From the NCBI GenBank assembly GCA_028283605.1, contig JAPWKH010000032.1:1-64000 (forward strand): a DNA stretch of 64,000 nt, in the 5' to 3' direction. The DNA is from Arachidicoccus sp. GTDB taxonomy: Bacteria; Bacteroidota; Bacteroidia; Chitinophagales; Chitinophagaceae. Positions 60,069-64,000 of this stretch are shown one piece after another. Each line of letters opens with the position of its first letter. Positions within the stretch are counted from its first letter, which is position 1. A model generated the notes under the pieces. The model did not search any database. It was not told the DNA's origin and saw nothing but the letters and a program-made list of their open reading frames with translations. Position numbers and translations under genes: made by a program.

Positions 60069-61415
60069 ATGATTACCCAAAATTATGATACCGTAAATTT
60101 CATACTTTTGAAATATCTCATATCAAAATCCGAAATGCCAAATCTAAACAGAAATAACCCTAAACAAAATAAAATTGCTGTGGTAGCAAAGAAATATCAT
60201 TTGCTATTCAGTTTCCTCACATCTGTTTTTTTTATGTGGGGATTTTCATTGACACTGATGGATGTTTTAAACAAGCATTTCCAAACTGTACTCAATATTT
60301 CCAAATCCCGTTCATCATTGATACAACTCTCAACATTCGGCGCTTATGCAATTGCGGCTTTGCCTGTTGGTTTGTTTATGAAAAAATTCGGCTACAAGCC
60401 GGGTATTTATTTAGGATTATTTCTTTTTGCTGTTGGTGCTTTTTTGTTTGTGCCAGCGGCGAATGGAGCATCTTTTAATCTTTTCAGAATTGCAATTTTT
60501 GTTTTGGCTTGCGGTATGGCAACGCTCGAAACAGTTGCACATCCATTCATCGCTACGTTAGGCAATCAGCAAACAAGCGATATTCGCATCAATTTTGCAC
60601 AGTCTTTCAACGGCTTTGGCGGCGTAATCGGTCCGATTGTAGGCAGTTATTTTTTGCTCAACTCAGAGCGACAACACGTGAATGATTTAGCTGCAGTTCG
60701 CCAACTTTACATTATGATAGGATGTTTTATTTGCCTGATTGCTTTTATCTTTTACTTCATTCCAGGATTAAAATCAACACCATATCAACACACAGAATTG
60801 AGCGTAAATGCAGATAAACCCCACTTAGGAAAAACAAAAGAGTTGTTCCGGAAAAAACATTTTGTATTCTCTATTATTGCGCAATTTTTCAACGTAGCAG
60901 CTCAAGCCGGAACATGGGCTTATTTTCTTAACTATGGACATGAAGTGATGCACTTTACGGATGAAAGAAGTGGTTATTTTTTTTCGTTCAGCATTGTCCT
61001 GCTGGTGTTGGGACGTTTTTTAGGAACGTTTCTTATGCGATATATTGCGCCCTATAAATTATTAGCTGTGTTTTCTTTCTGCAATATCCTGATGTGCATT
61101 TTGGTCGCGCAGGGATTTGGCTGGGTTTCGTTCATGGCACTTATTTTTATTAATTTCTTTTTCAGCATCATGTACCCGACCATATTCAGTCTTGGGCTGA
61201 AAGATTTAGGCAAACAAACCGAGCAGGCATCTTCATTTATCGTCTTAGGCTTTATCGGTGGAGCAATATTCCCCCCTTTGATGGGCATTATTGCAAATGA
61301 AGATACGGCTGCTGCTTATTATCTTCCTATTATCTGTTACATTGTTATATTGATTTTCGGAATAAAATATCCCGGCTTAAATAAATCTTTCAACAATACT
61401 TTTTCTCAAAAATAA
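60069..61415 (+). CDS. MFS sugar transporter, FucP-like
   Basis: 448 aa; FFMWGFSLTLMDVLNKHFQTVLNISKSRSSLIQLSTFGAYAIAALPVGLFMKKFGYKPGI; AHPFIATLGNQQTSDIRINFAQSFNGFGGVIGPIVGS. Start may be the internal MPNLNRN. Confidence 0.9.
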   Translation: MITQNYDTVNFILLKYLISKSEMPNLNRNNPKQNKIAVVAKKYHLLFSFLTSVFFMWGFSLTLMDVLNKHFQTVLNISKSRSSLIQLSTFGAYAIAALPVGLFMKKFGYKPGIYLGLFLFAVGAFLFVPAANGASFNLFRIAIFVLACGMATLETVAHPFIATLGNQQTSDIRINFAQSFNGFGGVIGPIVGSYFLLNSERQHVNDLAAVRQLYIMIGCFICLIAFIFYFIPGLKSTPYQHTELSVNADKPHLGKTKELFRKKHFVFSIIAQFFNVAAQAGTWAYFLNYGHEVMHFTDERSGYFFSFSIVLLVLGRFLGTFLMRYIAPYKLLAVFSFCNILMCILVAQGFGWVSFMALIFINFFFSIMYPTIFSLGLKDLGKQTEQASSFIVLGFIGGAIFPPLMGIIANEDTAAAYYLPIICYIVILIFGIKYPGLNKSFNNTFSQK

Positions 61416-61418
61416 TCT

Positions 61419-62438
61419 TTGCATAAGCTCATGAAAAAACTTTCTATTGCAGATATTGCAGCTCAGTTGAATGTATCAAAAACCGTTGTTTCATTTATCT
61501 TAAATAATCGTGCCGAAGAGAAAAGAATAAGCGAAGAGCTAGTGTTACGTGTTCAGAAATATATTAAAGAAGTTGGTTATAAACCCAATCCTTTAGCGAA
61601 AAGTTTAAGAACAGGAAAAACAAATATTATTGCATTGATGGTGGAAAATATTGCCGACCCTTTCTTTGCTTCCGTTGCAAGGCTGATTGAGAACAGCGCT
61701 TATAAGAACGGCTACAAAATAATATATTGCAGCACGGACAACAACACAGAAAAAACGAAAGAGCTTTTAACCATGTTCCGGGAACGCAGTGTGGACGGAT
61801 ATATCATTGCACCGCCGGAAGGAATACAGGAAGAAATTCAATCACTGATTGATGAAGCAACACCCGTTGTTTTTTTCGACAGGCATTTGCCAAATATACA
61901 AACCGATGTTGTAGAAATAGATAATCAGGACAGCACATTTAACGCAACCAATTACCTGATAAATGAAGGATATAAAAGCATAGCTTTCGTAACCTTCTCA
62001 TCGAAACTTACGCAAATGAAATCGAGGTTAGATGGTTATAAGCAAGCTATCAATGCCGCAGGCTTAAAGACTTATATCAAACAAATTATCTTTGACCAAA
62101 ATGAAGATAAAATGGTAACCCAGATAGTTGATTTTTTGAAAAAGAATAAAAATTTAGAAGCAATCCTTTTCGGTGCATTGCAGGCAGGAACAAACGGATT
62201 AAAAGCGTTACAACAATTAGGCTTTAATATCCCCAATGATATGGCCGTAATTTCTTTTGACGATTGCGATGTTTTCCGTCTTTATTCTCCATCAATAACT
62301 GCTATTTCCCAACCTATAAATCAAATTGCAGAATCTGCAATTAACCTGCTATTAAAACGCTTAAATTCTTCAGCACAAAAGCAACAAAAGATAATCATCA
62401 AAACAAGTGCGGTTTATAGGCAGTCTGTTGAAAAATAA
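61419..62438 (+). CDS. LacI-family transcriptional regulator
   Basis: 339 aa; LSIADIAAQLNVSKTVVSFILNNRAEEKRISEEL..VQKYIKEVGYKPNPLAKSLRTGKTNIIALMVENIADPFFA. Confidence 0.95.
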   Translation: MHKLMKKLSIADIAAQLNVSKTVVSFILNNRAEEKRISEELVLRVQKYIKEVGYKPNPLAKSLRTGKTNIIALMVENIADPFFASVARLIENSAYKNGYKIIYCSTDNNTEKTKELLTMFRERSVDGYIIAPPEGIQEEIQSLIDEATPVVFFDRHLPNIQTDVVEIDNQDSTFNATNYLINEGYKSIAFVTFSSKLTQMKSRLDGYKQAINAAGLKTYIKQIIFDQNEDKMVTQIVDFLKKNKNLEAILFGALQAGTNGLKALQQLGFNIPNDMAVISFDDCDVFRLYSPSITAISQPINQIAESAINLLLKRLNSSAQKQQKIIIKTSAVYRQSVEK

Positions 62439-62755
62439 ATTTGCTTAGTAGTTAGAATACTTAAGAGAGAATAAAGAATCAAAGACAAAAGTAGATCTGG
62501 AAAGTAGAACTGATCATCCATAATGTATTAAAACCTGATTTCTCCGATAGTTACGGCAGCTACATTCCCTGCCTACTGAAAAGAAAAGGAAAAGGTTGGA
62601 TCTATAAAGGAATTGCTTAAAACAGTTTAAATTTTATTGCATAAAGTTGAACTATTGGATATTTAAATAAAGTTGATAGTAACCATTTATTTTAGCCGTT
62701 ATAACGTTTACAATAAAATTTAATTTATTTATAATAACGTGAGTTTTGTGTCAAA

Positions 62756-63429
62756 TCAGATAAAAACAGAAGGTAATCTGTCTAGAAAAGAATAAGCACA
62801 AAGTCCTGCGAAAATATTCAATACAGCATTAATGGGACTGCGATGTCTTGTGTGTTCAATATCGCAAACTGTTTTAAGGATGTCGTTGACAGATTCGATC
62901 ATACCACGTTTTTTAAGCAATAATTTTTGAGTCATATTCATCAGTTTATTTTTCATATTACTCCTAATACCTGTAATGAGCTGTAACCCTTTTTGAAAGA
63001 GTTGTTCGAATGCTTTTTGATTGATAAAACCTTTATCTGCAAACACCCAACCTTGCAGTTTATCAAACAGTTTGAGCAGGCGGTTCATATTGTTGTCCGC
63101 TTCATTGCCGGGTGTAAAAGCAACGCGCACAATCTGCCCGAAGGCATTGACGACAAGAAAGAGTTTGAAACCAAAGAACCAACCGGTTGAGCTCTTGCCG
63201 CGAGCGGCTTTACCACGAAAAACCTTATGACTGTGAATACGTCTGTTATTACAAACGCAGATGCTTGTGGAATCGGCATAATACACGCCGCATAAACAAC
63301 CCAAACGGCAGCAATGCAAAAACAAAATCATCAGCGTAACAATGCGTGGCTTCAGTTGTACGAACCTGTTGTAACTTGGCGCATCGGGAAAATAGCTGTG
63401 TAAACTGCCCTGCATTACTTCTTGTTCGT
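62756..63429 (-). mobile_element. IS982-family transposase, N-terminus cut off by IS481-like insertion
   Basis: FPDAPSYNRFVQLKPRIV..YADSTSICVCNNRRIHSHKVFRGKAARGKSSTGWFFGFKLFLVVNAFGQIV..ADKGFINQKAFEQLF..RGMIESVNDILKTVCDIEHTRHRSPINAVLNI. Confidence 0.85.
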
Positions 63430-64000
63430 TGTGCGTATCAGAACTAAGGTTGACTTTGCGAATATAAATTTTTTCCCTGACCCTCTTTTAAATGGGGTAG
63501 AGGGCTCAGGGAAAAAATTATTTTGGGGTTAATTTTTCTTTTAGAACTTCATAGGGTGTTTTTCCGTTTAATGCGCCATTGGGTCGATACGAATTATAAA
63601 ATATTTCCCACTCTTCCAATTTCTTTGAGATATCAATATCGTCCTTATATTCCAATAATTGGTAAAACTCGCGCTGGTCTGTAAGATGAGATCTTTCTAC
63701 TTTGCCATTGAGGTGAGGGCTTGCTTTTCTAATATAAACATGTCTGATACCCAAATCTTCACAGTGCCAATGAAATAAGGCTTGAAACTCATGACCATTA
63801 TCGGTCTGGATAGTGTGAATGCGAAAAGGAAAACGAGAACAAACATAATCGACAAACTCAATAGCACATTGTTGATTGTGCTTATCAAATATCTTTAATG
63901 CGCGAGCCCTTGTGGCATCATCTATGGCGGTATATTGGTAGCGTTTAATTTCTTTTCCACTTTGTTTATCTGTGAATGAAAGAAACTTTACATCAATTTG
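63430..64000 (-). mobile_element. IS481-like element (copy 2), inverted relative to copy 1, cut by window end
   Basis: Near-identical to 14100-14683; continuous frame QIDVKFLSFTDKQSGKEIKRYQYTAIDDATRARALKIFDKHNQQCAIEFVDYVCSRFPFRIHTIQTDNGHEFQALFHWHCEDLGIRHVYIRKASPHLNGKVERS. Confidence 0.88.

Noticed and set aside
62511-62622. Short reading LIIHNVLKPDFSDSYGSYIPCLLKRKGKGWIYKGIA* after the LacI gene
   Set aside because: Could be a gene-end fragment, but I cannot assign it to any family and there is no upstream coding context.

Overview
Bacteroidota (Chitinophagaceae-like) chromosomal window, judged from gene content and TAnnTTTG promoter elements. About 1-13.6 kb is ordinary chromosome: murA (partial), an enoyl-CoA hydratase, a DUF2911 protein, a flippase, fabI, a TPP riboswitch with a PnuC/PnuT-like transporter, a YhhQ-like transporter, an LLM oxidoreductase, rpsA, tag, a MerR regulator, a KdnA-like aminotransferase and tRNA-Phe(GAA). 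The 3' 44 bp of tRNA-Phe is repeated exactly at 37199-37242, so 13.6-37.2 kb looks like an old tRNA-integrated island. No integrase is recognisable in it. It carries a decayed IS481-like element, a T9SS beta-helix protein, a sigma/FecR/STN-SusC/SusD/TlpA/protease locus, and many truncated or frameshifted gene fragments. The two ends of one DnaQ-type exonuclease gene lie at opposite edges of a 14-kb segment, in permuted order. From 37.4 to 62.4 kb there is a polysaccharide-utilization-type locus: two beta-propeller proteins (one with a ricin-type lectin domain), two SusC and two SusD in a nested order, DUF4961/DUF5004-like proteins, an ECF sigma factor with no FecR, GH92, GH78, a frameshifted SGNH hydrolase, an esterase, a FucP-like MFS transporter and a LacI regulator. 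The window ends in an IS982-like transposase interrupted by a second, inverted IS481-like copy. All assignments were made by reading the sequence; no database search was run.
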